Source: Caldifarciminota bacterium
GTDB taxonomy: Bacteria > Hydrothermota > Hydrothermia > B15-G9 > WFZT01
Assembly: GCA_026991055.1 (NCBI GenBank)
Contig: JALXCE010000177.1
Span: 1 to 13,997 of the forward strand
DNA: 13,997 nucleotides
Direction of reading: 5' to 3'
Under the pieces are notes generated by a model, which saw nothing but the letters and a program-made list of their open reading frames with translations, was not told where the DNA came from and made no database searches. Made by a program: the position numbers and the translations under genes. Positions 1 through 6,287 of this stretch are shown one piece after another. How positions within the stretch are numbered: the stretch's first letter is position 1; each line of letters begins with the position of its first letter.

Positions 1-47
1 AGAACAGCATAATCTTCCCTTTTTTCAACCAGTATATACTTCTCCAC
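1..47 (-). CDS. 5' end of an unidentified protein, possibly an enoyl-CoA hydratase/isomerase (3'-truncated by window edge)
   Basis: Only the first 15 codons lie in the window. A GTG start at 47-45 is preceded by GGAGG at a 5-nt spacing, so the start is well supported. The visible residues are V/M-EKYILVEKREDYAV, running off the left edge. The gene follows mltG by 41 bases in the same direction and could belong to the same transcript. The short stretch resembles the N-terminus of many crotonase-superfamily proteins, where a similar 'ILVE...VAVLTLNRP' segment is common. That match is too short to be more than a guess; the existence of a gene here is much surer than its identity. Confidence 0.55.
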   Translation of the reverse strand, partial: MEKYILVEKREDYAV

Positions 48-88
48 AATTGCCTCCTTTTTCTTTTTATTGTAAAGGGAAGGGAGAA

Positions 89-1114
89 TCAGTTCAAAAG
101 GCCCTTTTTCCGCCAGATAAGCTTTGCACGTGCCTTATTTAAAAGATGCTGCCTCCATGTTCTGGCAAAGAAATGAGTACCATCCCCTTTTGCAACAAAA
201 TACAGGTACTTTGTCTTTGCCGGATAAAGGGCTGCTTTTATGGAAGCAAGGCCTGGAGAGCAGATGGGACCTGGTGGCAATCCTGTGTATTTATAAGTGT
301 TATAGGGAGAATCTATCCTCAGGTCTTCATAGGTCAGGATTGTTTTGTGTTTGGGCAGTAAATACTCGACCGTCGCGCAGGATTCGAGTGGCTGACCGCG
401 CTTTAATCTATTGTAAAAAACACCTGCAATAAGAGGTTTCTCCCAGTCAACCATTGCCTCTTTCTCAATAATTGATGCGAGTGTAAGAATCTGGTGAACG
501 GTCATGCCAAGAGACTCTGCCCTTGCAGTAAATGCCGGGGTCCAGAGCTCAAAAAGTCGATGAACCATTGTTTCAATAATCTCCTCCTCCGGCTCTCCCC
601 AATAGAACTTATAAGTATCAGGGAAAAGGTAACCTTCAAGTGTTGGGGGGTGATCAAGCAATGGATACTTTAGCGCAAGTTTTCGAATGAACACTTTATC
701 CGCTGCAAGGGTCAAAAATCTATCTTCATCAATTAAAAGTTTATAATGCAGGAGCTGAGCAATGTCTCTCAGGGTGTACCCCTCAGGAATGGTTACAACC
801 ACCTCCTGAATGCCCGCATTTTCTCTGGTCATTGCCCAGAGTACCCGGAGCTCTGAAAGCCCTTTTCTCAAGGTGTAGCGACCGCTACGAATACTTTTAT
901 CCTTTCCTGTAAGGATGGCAAGAATGCGGAAAAGCTCTGGATGCCTGATAATCCCTTCCTGCTTTAACCTTTCTGCCACAGAATAGGCTGTTTCCCCGCG
1001 TTTTACTATAAAATCCACCTCCTCCTTACCGCTTACAGGCTCGAGGAAAAATATATAGCTCAAATATGCGGTGAAGAGGAAAGAAAACACAGTAAAAAAT
1101 GTGAGCTTTCTCAT
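89..1114 (-). CDS. mltG: Endolytic murein transglycosylase MltG (YceG-like)
   Basis: MltG is a membrane-anchored lytic transglycosylase that cleaves nascent peptidoglycan and helps set glycan strand length. The 341-residue protein has a hydrophobic N-terminal anchor (about residues 5-24) and then a LysM-like segment (about 31-100). The YceG catalytic domain follows. It includes the ASIIEKE motif at 213-219, whose Glu217 corresponds to the catalytic Glu218 of E. coli MltG, the GVFYNRL block at 231-237, SCATVEYLL at 245-253, and the conserved TGLPPGPICSPG segment at 277-288. Length is normal for the family. The ATG overlaps the ruvX stop codon as ATGA (1111-1114), so translation is probably coupled. 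There is no separate strong Shine-Dalgarno site. It is the last complete gene of the ROK-ruvX-mltG cluster. Confidence 0.95.
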   Translation of the reverse strand: MRKLTFFTVFSFLFTAYLSYIFFLEPVSGKEEVDFIVKRGETAYSVAERLKQEGIIRHPELFRILAILTGKDKSIRSGRYTLRKGLSELRVLWAMTRENAGIQEVVVTIPEGYTLRDIAQLLHYKLLIDEDRFLTLAADKVFIRKLALKYPLLDHPPTLEGYLFPDTYKFYWGEPEEEIIETMVHRLFELWTPAFTARAESLGMTVHQILTLASIIEKEAMVDWEKPLIAGVFYNRLKRGQPLESCATVEYLLPKHKTILTYEDLRIDSPYNTYKYTGLPPGPICSPGLASIKAALYPAKTKYLYFVAKGDGTHFFARTWRQHLLNKARAKLIWRKKGLLN

Positions 1115-1557
1115 AAAGATCGCCTCCTCTTAAATTCTAAATAATCTTCCAGCAAAATTCCTGCCGCAAACAGGTCAATTTTTTCCTTATTTCTGGAAGG
1201 CTTGATTCCACGCGATCTTAGCTCCATTTCGGCCATTTTTGATGTAAACCTTTCATCGTGAAGCACCACTGGCACTGTCAAATTTTTTTCCAGTTCCTCT
1301 TTAAATTTTTTTACCTGTTCTGCCACGCGCCCCTCTTTTCCAGAGAGAAGATAGGGCATTCCAAGCACAATTTCTGTTACATCCATTTCTTGGACTATCT
1401 CGGAAATCCGCTTTACCGGGTCCTGCTTTTTTGGCTTTACAACTTCAAGAGGTGATACGATTATCTGCATCTCATCTGTAATAGCAAGTCCAATGCGTGC
1501 CTCACCGTAATCTATAGCAAGTATTCTGCCCTTAGACTCTTCCATTGTTCTTCGCAA
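1111..1557 (-). CDS. ruvX: RuvX/YqgF family: putative pre-16S rRNA nuclease / Holliday junction resolvase-like protein
   Basis: YqgF/RuvX proteins are RNase H-fold nucleases. In E. coli YqgF is needed for 16S rRNA 5'-end maturation, and a Holliday-junction role has also been proposed. Visible motifs, numbered from the TTG start: AIDYGEARIGLA with Asp16, VLGMPYLLSGKEG at 64-76, DERFTS with Asp101/Glu102, and KIDLFAAGILLEDYL with Asp128. These are the usual acidic active-site positions. Length (148 aa) is typical. Start choice: the TTG at 1557 has AGGGAG (1567-1572) at 9 nt. The in-frame ATG at 1545 has only a weak purine run upstream. TTG is therefore preferred, although the first four residues add no conserved sequence. 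The start lies inside the ROK kinase gene (26-bp overlap), and the stop overlaps the mltG start by 4 bp. Confidence 0.92.
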   Translation of the reverse strand: MRRTMEESKGRILAIDYGEARIGLAITDEMQIIVSPLEVVKPKKQDPVKRISEIVQEMDVTEIVLGMPYLLSGKEGRVAEQVKKFKEELEKNLTVPVVLHDERFTSKMAEMELRSRGIKPSRNKEKIDLFAAGILLEDYLEFKRRRSL

Positions 1558-2431
1558 GGAAAAAGCTCCCTAAAATCCCGGCATCGTCACCAAGGAGAGC
1601 TCGCTTAACATTTGCCTCTCTTCCTGGAATCTTCATTACTCTTTTTTCTATCTCTTCAAACATTGAGTCTTTAAAAAGCTCAAATGCGTTTGACACGCCA
1701 CCACCAAGTATTACCACGTCGGGGTCAAAAATATGAATATAATTTGTAATGGCCACTCCCAGATACCTGCCATACTCTTTAAAAAGCTCGAGAGCAAGCT
1801 TATTGCCATTAACAGCCATATCGTATAGCTCTTTCACTTCGCTAAAATTCCTCTTAAGAAGCAGTTCGGCACGCTTAAGAAAGTATGGGGTTCCTATAAA
1901 TGATTCTACACACCCTCTATTGCCGCAGTTGCACTGAGGACCGTCTATTTCAATGGTCATATGTCCAAGCTCTGCAGCAGCATATAGAGAGCCCACATAA
2001 AGTCTTCCATTTAGAATTAATGCTCCTCCAATACCAGTGCCCAGGGTGAGAACAACAAGGTTTTCGTACCCCCTGCCAGCTCCAAACTGCCATTCTCCAA
2101 GGGCATAGTTGTTGGCATCGTTCCCGATAAAAACATTCACTTTAAAGGTATCTTCAATGGGTTCCCTCAGATTCACCTCATCCCAATCTTTGAAATTTGG
2201 GGGGATTCTAACAATACCGGTGCTCATTTCAACGAGTCCGGGCATACCAATTCCAATGGATACTACTCCTGCTTCCCAGACACTGGCAATGCTCGATTTT
2301 ATGTTTTTTATAACCGTGAGAGGTCCCTCCTGGGCCTCTGTCTTCTCACGTCCACGCTTGAGGATTTTGCCGTTGCCATCAAGGAGTGCACTTTTTATGT
2401 ATGTTCCACCAACATCAACGCCGATTATCAT
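1532..2431 (-). CDS. ROK family sugar kinase (glucokinase-like)
   Basis: ROK kinases phosphorylate glucose, ManNAc, fructose or other sugars with ATP in the cytoplasm. The 299-residue protein begins with the phosphate-binding motif GVDVGGTYIKSALLD (residues 4-18). It has the catalytic Asp in GNDAN (Asp105), the GTGIGGA motif (131-137), ELGH (154-157), and the zinc site formed by His157 with CNCGNRGC (Cys167, Cys169, Cys174). A C-terminal ILGGGVS segment (241-247) completes the ATP site. ELGH followed by the zinc motif fits the glucokinase-like group, but substrate cannot be fixed from sequence. There is no DNA-binding N-terminal domain, so this is an enzyme and not a ROK repressor. No convincing Shine-Dalgarno site precedes the ATG; AT-rich sequence lies directly upstream. 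It is the first gene of the cluster with ruvX and mltG. Confidence 0.93.
   Translation of the reverse strand: MIIGVDVGGTYIKSALLDGNGKILKRGREKTEAQEGPLTVIKNIKSSIASVWEAGVVSIGIGMPGLVEMSTGIVRIPPNFKDWDEVNLREPIEDTFKVNVFIGNDANNYALGEWQFGAGRGYENLVVLTLGTGIGGALILNGRLYVGSLYAAAELGHMTIEIDGPQCNCGNRGCVESFIGTPYFLKRAELLLKRNFSEVKELYDMAVNGNKLALELFKEYGRYLGVAITNYIHIFDPDVVILGGGVSNAFELFKDSMFEEIEKRVMKIPGREANVKRALLGDDAGILGSFFLAKNNGRV
1567..1572 (-). promoter_or_regulatory. Ribosome binding site supporting a TTG start for ruvX
   Basis: AGGGAG on the minus strand lies 9 nt upstream of the TTG at 1557. It sits inside the 3' end of the upstream ROK kinase gene. The competing ATG at 1545 has no comparable site. Confidence 0.5.
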
Positions 2432-2569
2432 TTTTATAAGGTAAAAGTTGTACCAGATAATTTCAAGGCAAAAGGAAATTCGTCATCCCTGAAATCTCTT
2501 GTTTTAAGCGACTTTCAGCAAATTATGACTTGCTTTCTCTCATCACGCGCGAACTGTAGGTTCTGGCAT

Positions 2570-2850
2570 ACACCTTAAATTTTTAAGATTTCAAGCGGAA
2601 AGCCCCCTCCCTTGAATTCCCTCCCCCGCAGGCAAAGCCTGCGGAGGAGGGAGGTTTCTTGAGGTTGCGGAGAGAGAATTGAGGTTTGGGGCTACAATTA
2701 AAATTTCTTCCATTCAAAAGTCTCAAAAAGAATCTCTGGAAGCCATTTTTGGCCCAGTTTTTGCTACCTCACACGCAAAAATAACTCTCCTTTCCCTGCG
2801 TAAATTCGTGTGGGGAGAGGCTGTGTGAGGGGCTATATTAAAATTTTTTC
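2570..2850. repeat. Composite repeat, copy A
   Basis: This ~280-bp unit is shared with the copy at 3079-3360, at a spacing of 508-510 bp throughout. It begins with CTTAAATTTTT and TTCAAGCGGAA. A C-rich tract (2603-2627) follows, leading into an imperfect hairpin with perfect core CCGCAGGC-AAA-GCCTGCGG (2626-2644). A linker of ~120 bases contains GTTGCGG, CTACAA and AAAAGTCT. A second nested hairpin has outer arms CCTCACAC (2767-2774) and GTGTGAGG (2823-2830), and inner arms CTCTCC (2785-2790) and GGAGAG (2814-2819). The unit ends in an AT-rich ATTAAAATTTTTT segment. No transposase-like coding content is present. Confidence 0.8.
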
Positions 2851-2879
2851 AATTTATGAATTTCACCATTCTCCCCTAA

Positions 2880-2905
2880 CCCCTCCTTCCTCAAGGAAGG
2901 AGGGG
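2880..2905. repeat. Perfect 11-bp GC-rich hairpin
   Basis: CCCCTCCTTCC (2880-2890) pairs perfectly with GGAAGGAGGGG (2895-2905) around a TCAA loop. ATTTTAGG follows on the plus strand, which is a short T run. It lies between composite repeat copies A and B. Confidence 0.8.
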
Positions 2906-2965
2906 ATTTTAGGCTTTCTGGTAAGATTTTCAAACTGTCTCGCTGGCTTAAGCGCTAATAGAACT

Positions 2966-2990
2966 CCCTCCCTTCCTCTGGAAGGGAGGG
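2966..2990. repeat. Perfect 11-bp GC-rich hairpin
   Basis: CCCTCCCTTCC (2966-2976) pairs perfectly with GGAAGGGAGGG (2980-2990) around a TCT loop. The right arm continues into GGGGTGGAATGGG. Four G-runs with short loops on the plus strand (2984-3005) therefore form a canonical G-quadruplex motif. It is closely related in sequence to the hairpin at 2880-2905. Confidence 0.8.
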
Positions 2991-3033
2991 CTGGGGTGGA
3001 ATGGGATTTCATCTTGAATTTTTAAATCAAAAT

Positions 3034-3073
3034 CCCTCACCCTCTCCCGCTTGTGGGAGAGGGTTGGGGTGAG
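3034..3073. repeat. Hairpin of the widespread 'CCCTCTCCC...GGGAGAGGG' type
   Basis: The inner arms CCCTCTCCC (3040-3048) and GGGAGAGGG (3055-3063) pair perfectly. The outer arms CTCAC (3036-3040, sharing its last base with the inner arm) and GTGAG (3069-3073) extend the structure. Palindromes of this kind recur as dispersed intergenic repeats in many bacterial genomes, as I recall from general experience. It sits just before composite repeat copy B. Confidence 0.75.
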
Positions 3074-3078
3074 AGTCT

Positions 3079-3360
3079 ACATCTTGAATTTTTTGAATAT
3101 CCAAGCGGAATACCCCCTCCCTTGAATCCCTCCCCCACAGGCTCTGCCTGAGGGGGAGGGAAAGTTTTTTAAGATTGCGGGTAGAGAGTAGGTGAAGGAC
3201 TACAACTGAAATTACTTCCACATAAAAGTCTGAAAAGAATCTTTGGGGGTCACTTTTGGACCAGCTCTTTACTACCCCTCACTCAAAAAAGAAATCTTCC
3301 TCTCCCCGCGTAAATACTTTGCGGGGAGGGGTGGGGTGAGGGTTTACATCTTAAATTTTT
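3079..3360. repeat. Composite repeat, copy B
   Basis: This is the second copy of the unit at 2570-2850, with the same order of parts: CTTGAATTTTTT, CCAAGCGGAA, C-rich tract (3113-3136), hairpin 1, linker, nested hairpin 2, AT-rich end. Hairpin 1 pairs 3128-3142 with 3146-3160, with one A-A mismatch. Hairpin 2 has inner arms CTCCCCGC (3302-3309) and GCGGGGAG (3321-3328), and outer arms CCCTCAC (3276-3282) and GTGAGGG (3336-3342). The two copies differ at many positions, so this is an old duplication or two insertions of one family. Stem positions often differ between copies while pairing is kept. Confidence 0.8.
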
Positions 3361-3366
3361 CAAAGT

Positions 3367-3417
3367 TCAAGCGGTATGGCTTCTCCCTGAACCCCCTCCC
3401 TGCTTACTTCGCAAGCA
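3367..3417. repeat. Truncated third copy of the composite repeat start
   Basis: TTCAAGCGGTATGG (from 3367) and a C-rich tract with three C-runs match the first part of copies A and B. They lead into TGCTT (3401-3405) and AAGCA (3413-3417) around a short loop. The G-rich right arm of the other copies is missing, so this looks like a broken copy directly abutting copy B. Confidence 0.6.
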
Positions 3418-3580
3418 CACAAGGGCAATGTCCTTTGAGCGAACTTGGCCTCAGAGTTAGCTTGTCAAAAATCTTCGTTTGTTCCCACCTAATACCTTCT
3501 ATTTCGGCATAAATTCTTTGCTAAATTTGGTAAAAGGTAAGTGAATTAACTTGCTCACTGGCATCTCGTTAAAAAACTAC

Positions 3581-4879
3581 CTATGGCTCAAGTCTATTAC
3601 GGTCACGTGGGAAGAGGGATGCCATTCTGACGTTTGGAAGGCCGAGAATCTTCGATACGATTCTTTCTGCACCTATGGCAAATCCCCCATGTGGAGGCAT
3701 TCCAAATTTGAAAACATCAAGATAGTATGAAAAATCATCAGGATTTAAACCCCGTTCCCTGATTTTTTCTATAAGCATTCTATAATCATGAATTCTTTGT
3801 CCCCCTGTCGTTATCTCAAGTCCTCTGAAAATAAGGTCAAAGCTATAAGAGAGCTCCGGATTTCCCGGGTCTGGATAAGTGTACATGGGACGTTTGCTCA
3901 ACGGATAATGGGTTACAAAAGCGAGCTCTTTACCCCATTTCTTCCTCGCATATTCGGTTATCAATCTCTCTCCTTCCGCATCCAGCTCAAGGCCAATTAC
4001 AGACTTCCCGAATTCCTTTTTTAAAATGGATGTAGCTTCCTTCAATGTCACCCGGGGAATTTCATCGAAATCAGGCAAGCTTGCACCAAACATCTTTAAT
4101 TCCTCTTCATTTTCCTCCCGGACTTTCGCAAAGATATACTTCAGGAGTCGCGTCTCAAGTTCCAGGAGGTCGTCAAGACCAGAGATAAATCCCATTTCTA
4201 CATCAAGGCTCAGGTATTCGTTTAAATGCCTCGGTGTATCGTGCTTTTCTGCCCGATATACAAATCCAACCTCAAAGACCCTTTCATAGACTCCTACCAT
4301 TATCTGCTTGTAAAACTGTGGGGACTGGGCAAGATTTGCCTTCCTGCCAAAATAATCAACCCTGAAAAGATCGGCACCACCCTCTGTGGCAGAGGCAACA
4401 ATTTTTGATGTATGAATCTCCGTAAACTTTTCCTTCTTCAAAAACTCCCTGAACCCGTCAACAACTGTGTTTAACACCCTGAAAATAGCCCTTTGCTTGG
4501 GATTCCTGAGCGTTAGCACCCTGTATTTCAAAAGTGTTTCCAATTTCAGCCTATCAACATTCCTATCCGAATATATCTGCACAGGCAGATGCCCTTCATA
4601 ATAGACCTCACCAAGAAGCTTCACATCCTCGAGCCTGATTTCAATCCCACCTGGAGCCCGCTTTTCCCTCTGGACTTTTCCAACGATTTCAACAACATTT
4701 TCATGCCTGAATCTCTGGAGCAATCTCTTTTCGTCCACGACCTGAACTATGCCACTCCTGTCTCTTAAAATGGCAAAATTAATCCCACCGAGTTTCCGCA
4801 GCCTGTGAATCCACCCCTTCAAAACAACTTCCTTATCCACGTAGTTCCAGAGGTCCTCAATCCATACTCTTGCAGGCAT
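3581..4879 (-). CDS. aspS: Aspartyl-tRNA synthetase, short archaeal-type, predicted non-discriminating (Asp/Asn)
   Basis: This enzyme charges tRNA(Asp) with Asp and is predicted also to mischarge tRNA(Asn), giving Asp-tRNA(Asn) for GatCAB. The 432-residue protein has an N-terminal OB-fold anticodon-binding domain (about 1-100) followed directly by the class II catalytic core. It lacks the GAD insertion domain of standard ~590-residue bacterial AspRS. Catalytic motifs: TEIHTSKIVASATEGG (153-168), VYRAEKHDTPRHLNE (207-221, motif 2), and GGFAIGAERI (398-407, motif 3). His25 in GWIH and Pro76 in RAPGG fall where discriminating enzymes such as T. kodakarensis AspRS have Trp26 and Lys85. They match the His/Pro pair of the non-discriminating D. 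radiodurans AspRS2, to my recollection. The ATG at 4879 is preferred over the TTG at 4897 because AGGAG lies 10 nt upstream of it. The gene overlaps the 3' end of gatB by 23 bp. Confidence 0.93.
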   Translation of the reverse strand: MPARVWIEDLWNYVDKEVVLKGWIHRLRKLGGINFAILRDRSGIVQVVDEKRLLQRFRHENVVEIVGKVQREKRAPGGIEIRLEDVKLLGEVYYEGHLPVQIYSDRNVDRLKLETLLKYRVLTLRNPKQRAIFRVLNTVVDGFREFLKKEKFTEIHTSKIVASATEGGADLFRVDYFGRKANLAQSPQFYKQIMVGVYERVFEVGFVYRAEKHDTPRHLNEYLSLDVEMGFISGLDDLLELETRLLKYIFAKVREENEEELKMFGASLPDFDEIPRVTLKEATSILKKEFGKSVIGLELDAEGERLITEYARKKWGKELAFVTHYPLSKRPMYTYPDPGNPELSYSFDLIFRGLEITTGGQRIHDYRMLIEKIRERGLNPDDFSYYLDVFKFGMPPHGGFAIGAERIVSKILGLPNVRMASLFPRDRNRLEP

Positions 4880-6284
4880 CTTTAAGCTTCTCCTCAAACA
4901 TTTTTTTAAGCTCCACCGGGTCAGCCGTCCCCCTTGTCTCCCTCATTGCCTGACCTATAAAAAACGAGATAAGCTTTTCTTTACCTTTACAGTACTGCCT
5001 CACCTGCTCCGAATGTGCCTCTAAAATCTTTTGTACCAATGGTTCAAGCCCACCCTCACTCTGGGTAAGCCCTTCCTTTTCGACTATTTCGAGGGGGTCC
5101 TCTCCAGTCTCGTATATCCTCTTTAACAGTTTTTTCGCTACAGCCCGTGAGATTCTGCCCTCGAAAAGCAATCCAAGCAGTGCTGAAAATCTCTCGGGTG
5201 CCAATTTTGAATCCTTAAGCTCAATCCCGAGCTCACGGGAAATGCCCGTAATCTCCACTGTCAGCCAGTTTGCAACCTTCTCCGGTTGGCCAATCTTTTT
5301 TACAGTTTCCTCAAAGAAGTTTGCTAAATACAGGTCCGATTTCAAAATATTTGCACGTTCCTCTGTAAGTCCGTAATCCCTGATAAATCGTCTATATTTC
5401 TCAATTGGAAGCTCCACAAGTCCCTTTTTTACTTCTTCAATTAAATCCTCATTAATCTCAATGGGCACAAGGTCAGGATCAGGGAAATAGCGGTAATCAT
5501 GAGCCTCTTCCTTTGTTCGCATGCTTTCGGTAATTCCCTTGGACTCATTAAACAAACGCGTTTCCTGAACTACTTTTCCCCCTTCTCTTAAAAGCTCAGT
5601 CTGTCTTTCAATTTCAAATTCAAGCGCGCGTTTCACAAATTTGAAGGAGTTTATGTTTTTAATCTCAACTTTTGTGCCAAGTTCCTTCTGACCCTCAGGC
5701 TTCACAGAAATATTTGCATCGCACCTGAGCGAGCCCTCTTCCATATCTCCATCTGAAATTCCAAGATACCTCACGGTTTCACGAAGTAACATCAAAAATT
5801 CAACCGCTTCCTCTGGGGAAGAAATATCCGGTTTTGTCACGATTTCTAAAAGCGGCACACCTGCTCTATTAAAATCAATGAATGTTTCTCCCGCGACGTG
5901 AATAAGTTTTCCCGCATCCTCTTCCATGTGAATGCGCTCAAGACGAATCTTTTTGCCACTCTTTAGCTCAATATATCCACCAAGAGACAGAGGTGCGCGG
6001 TACTGGGAAATCTGATAAGATTTCGGTAAATCGGGATAAAAATAGTTCTTTCGCTCAAACCTAATAACAGCATTAATCTTCCCCCTGGTTGCAAGAGCCA
6101 GAAGGATTCCGTATTCCAGTACTTTTTTATTAAACACTGGAAGTGCCCCGGGTTGACCAGTGCAAACCTCACAAATATGCGTATTTGGTGGTACGTCTTT
6201 CGTGTATTCAGCCGAGCAGGTGCAGAAAATCTTGGACTTCGTTTTGAGCTGAACATGGACCTCAAGGCCTATTACAACGTCCAT
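4857..6284 (-). CDS. gatB: Asp-tRNA(Asn)/Glu-tRNA(Gln) amidotransferase subunit B
   Basis: GatB binds the mischarged tRNA and carries the kinase/transamidase site that activates the Asp or Glu side chain and adds the ammonia made by GatA. The 475-residue protein starts with the family motif GLEVHVQLKTKSKIF (6-20). It has a probable zinc site made of Cys21, Cys23, Cys38 and Cys41 in FCTC...CEVC. The cradle domain follows, with signature segments such as KSYQISQY and DFNRAGVPLLEIVT. A C-terminal helical/YqeY-like tail (about 330-475) contacts tRNA in known structures. Length matches the family. A full GGAGGTGA Shine-Dalgarno site lies just upstream of the ATG and overlaps the last codons of gatA. 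The gap between gatA and gatB is 3 bp. Confidence 0.97.
   Translation of the reverse strand: MDVVIGLEVHVQLKTKSKIFCTCSAEYTKDVPPNTHICEVCTGQPGALPVFNKKVLEYGILLALATRGKINAVIRFERKNYFYPDLPKSYQISQYRAPLSLGGYIELKSGKKIRLERIHMEEDAGKLIHVAGETFIDFNRAGVPLLEIVTKPDISSPEEAVEFLMLLRETVRYLGISDGDMEEGSLRCDANISVKPEGQKELGTKVEIKNINSFKFVKRALEFEIERQTELLREGGKVVQETRLFNESKGITESMRTKEEAHDYRYFPDPDLVPIEINEDLIEEVKKGLVELPIEKYRRFIRDYGLTEERANILKSDLYLANFFEETVKKIGQPEKVANWLTVEITGISRELGIELKDSKLAPERFSALLGLLFEGRISRAVAKKLLKRIYETGEDPLEIVEKEGLTQSEGGLEPLVQKILEAHSEQVRQYCKGKEKLISFFIGQAMRETRGTADPVELKKMFEEKLKDACKSMD
4890..4894 (-). promoter_or_regulatory. Ribosome binding site that fixes the aspS start
   Basis: AGGAG on the minus strand, inside gatB, lies 10 nt upstream of the ATG at 4879. 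It overlaps the region just after the alternative TTG at 4897 and so could not serve that codon. Confidence 0.6.
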
Positions 6285-6287
6285 TCC

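Larger units (their letters stand above)
2432..3580. other. Repeat-rich intergenic region between aspS and the ROK kinase gene
   Basis: This is about 1.15 kb without a credible gene. Roughly 2570-3417 is filled with GC-rich inverted repeats separated by AT-rich linkers carrying variants of CATCTTGAATTTTT (near 2574, 3010, 3082, 3346). The left 140 bases (2432-2569) must contain the promoter of the ROK-ruvX-mltG cluster, but I see no confident -35/-10 pair. The right part (3418-3580), downstream of aspS, shows no clear terminator. Short open frames here translate into repeat peptides such as HPNPLPQAGEGE and are not genes. Confidence 0.85.

Noticed and set aside
2432..2480. Leaderless start or promoter for the ROK kinase gene
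   Set aside because: TTATAA lies almost on the ATG, too close for a -10 box, and no well-spaced -35/-10 pair was found. Only the lack of a Shine-Dalgarno site can be stated.
3161..3170. T-run after the hairpin at 3128-3160 as a plus-strand intrinsic terminator
   Set aside because: GGGAAAGTTTTTT looks terminator-like, but no plus-strand gene reads toward it, and copy A lacks the T-run. It is better explained as part of the repeat.
2570..3417. CRISPR array
   Set aside because: Repeat units are long, diverged and palindromic with unequal spacing, and there are no short identical repeats with uniform spacers or cas genes.
2810..3512. Short open frames (2810-3025 plus, 3027-3221 minus, 3243-3512 plus) in the repeat region
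   Set aside because: They translate the GC-rich hairpins into repeat peptides (for example HPNPLPQAGEGE, TPSLPLEGRAGVEW), have no domain and no good ribosome site. Such peptides are familiar spurious annotations of intergenic repeats.
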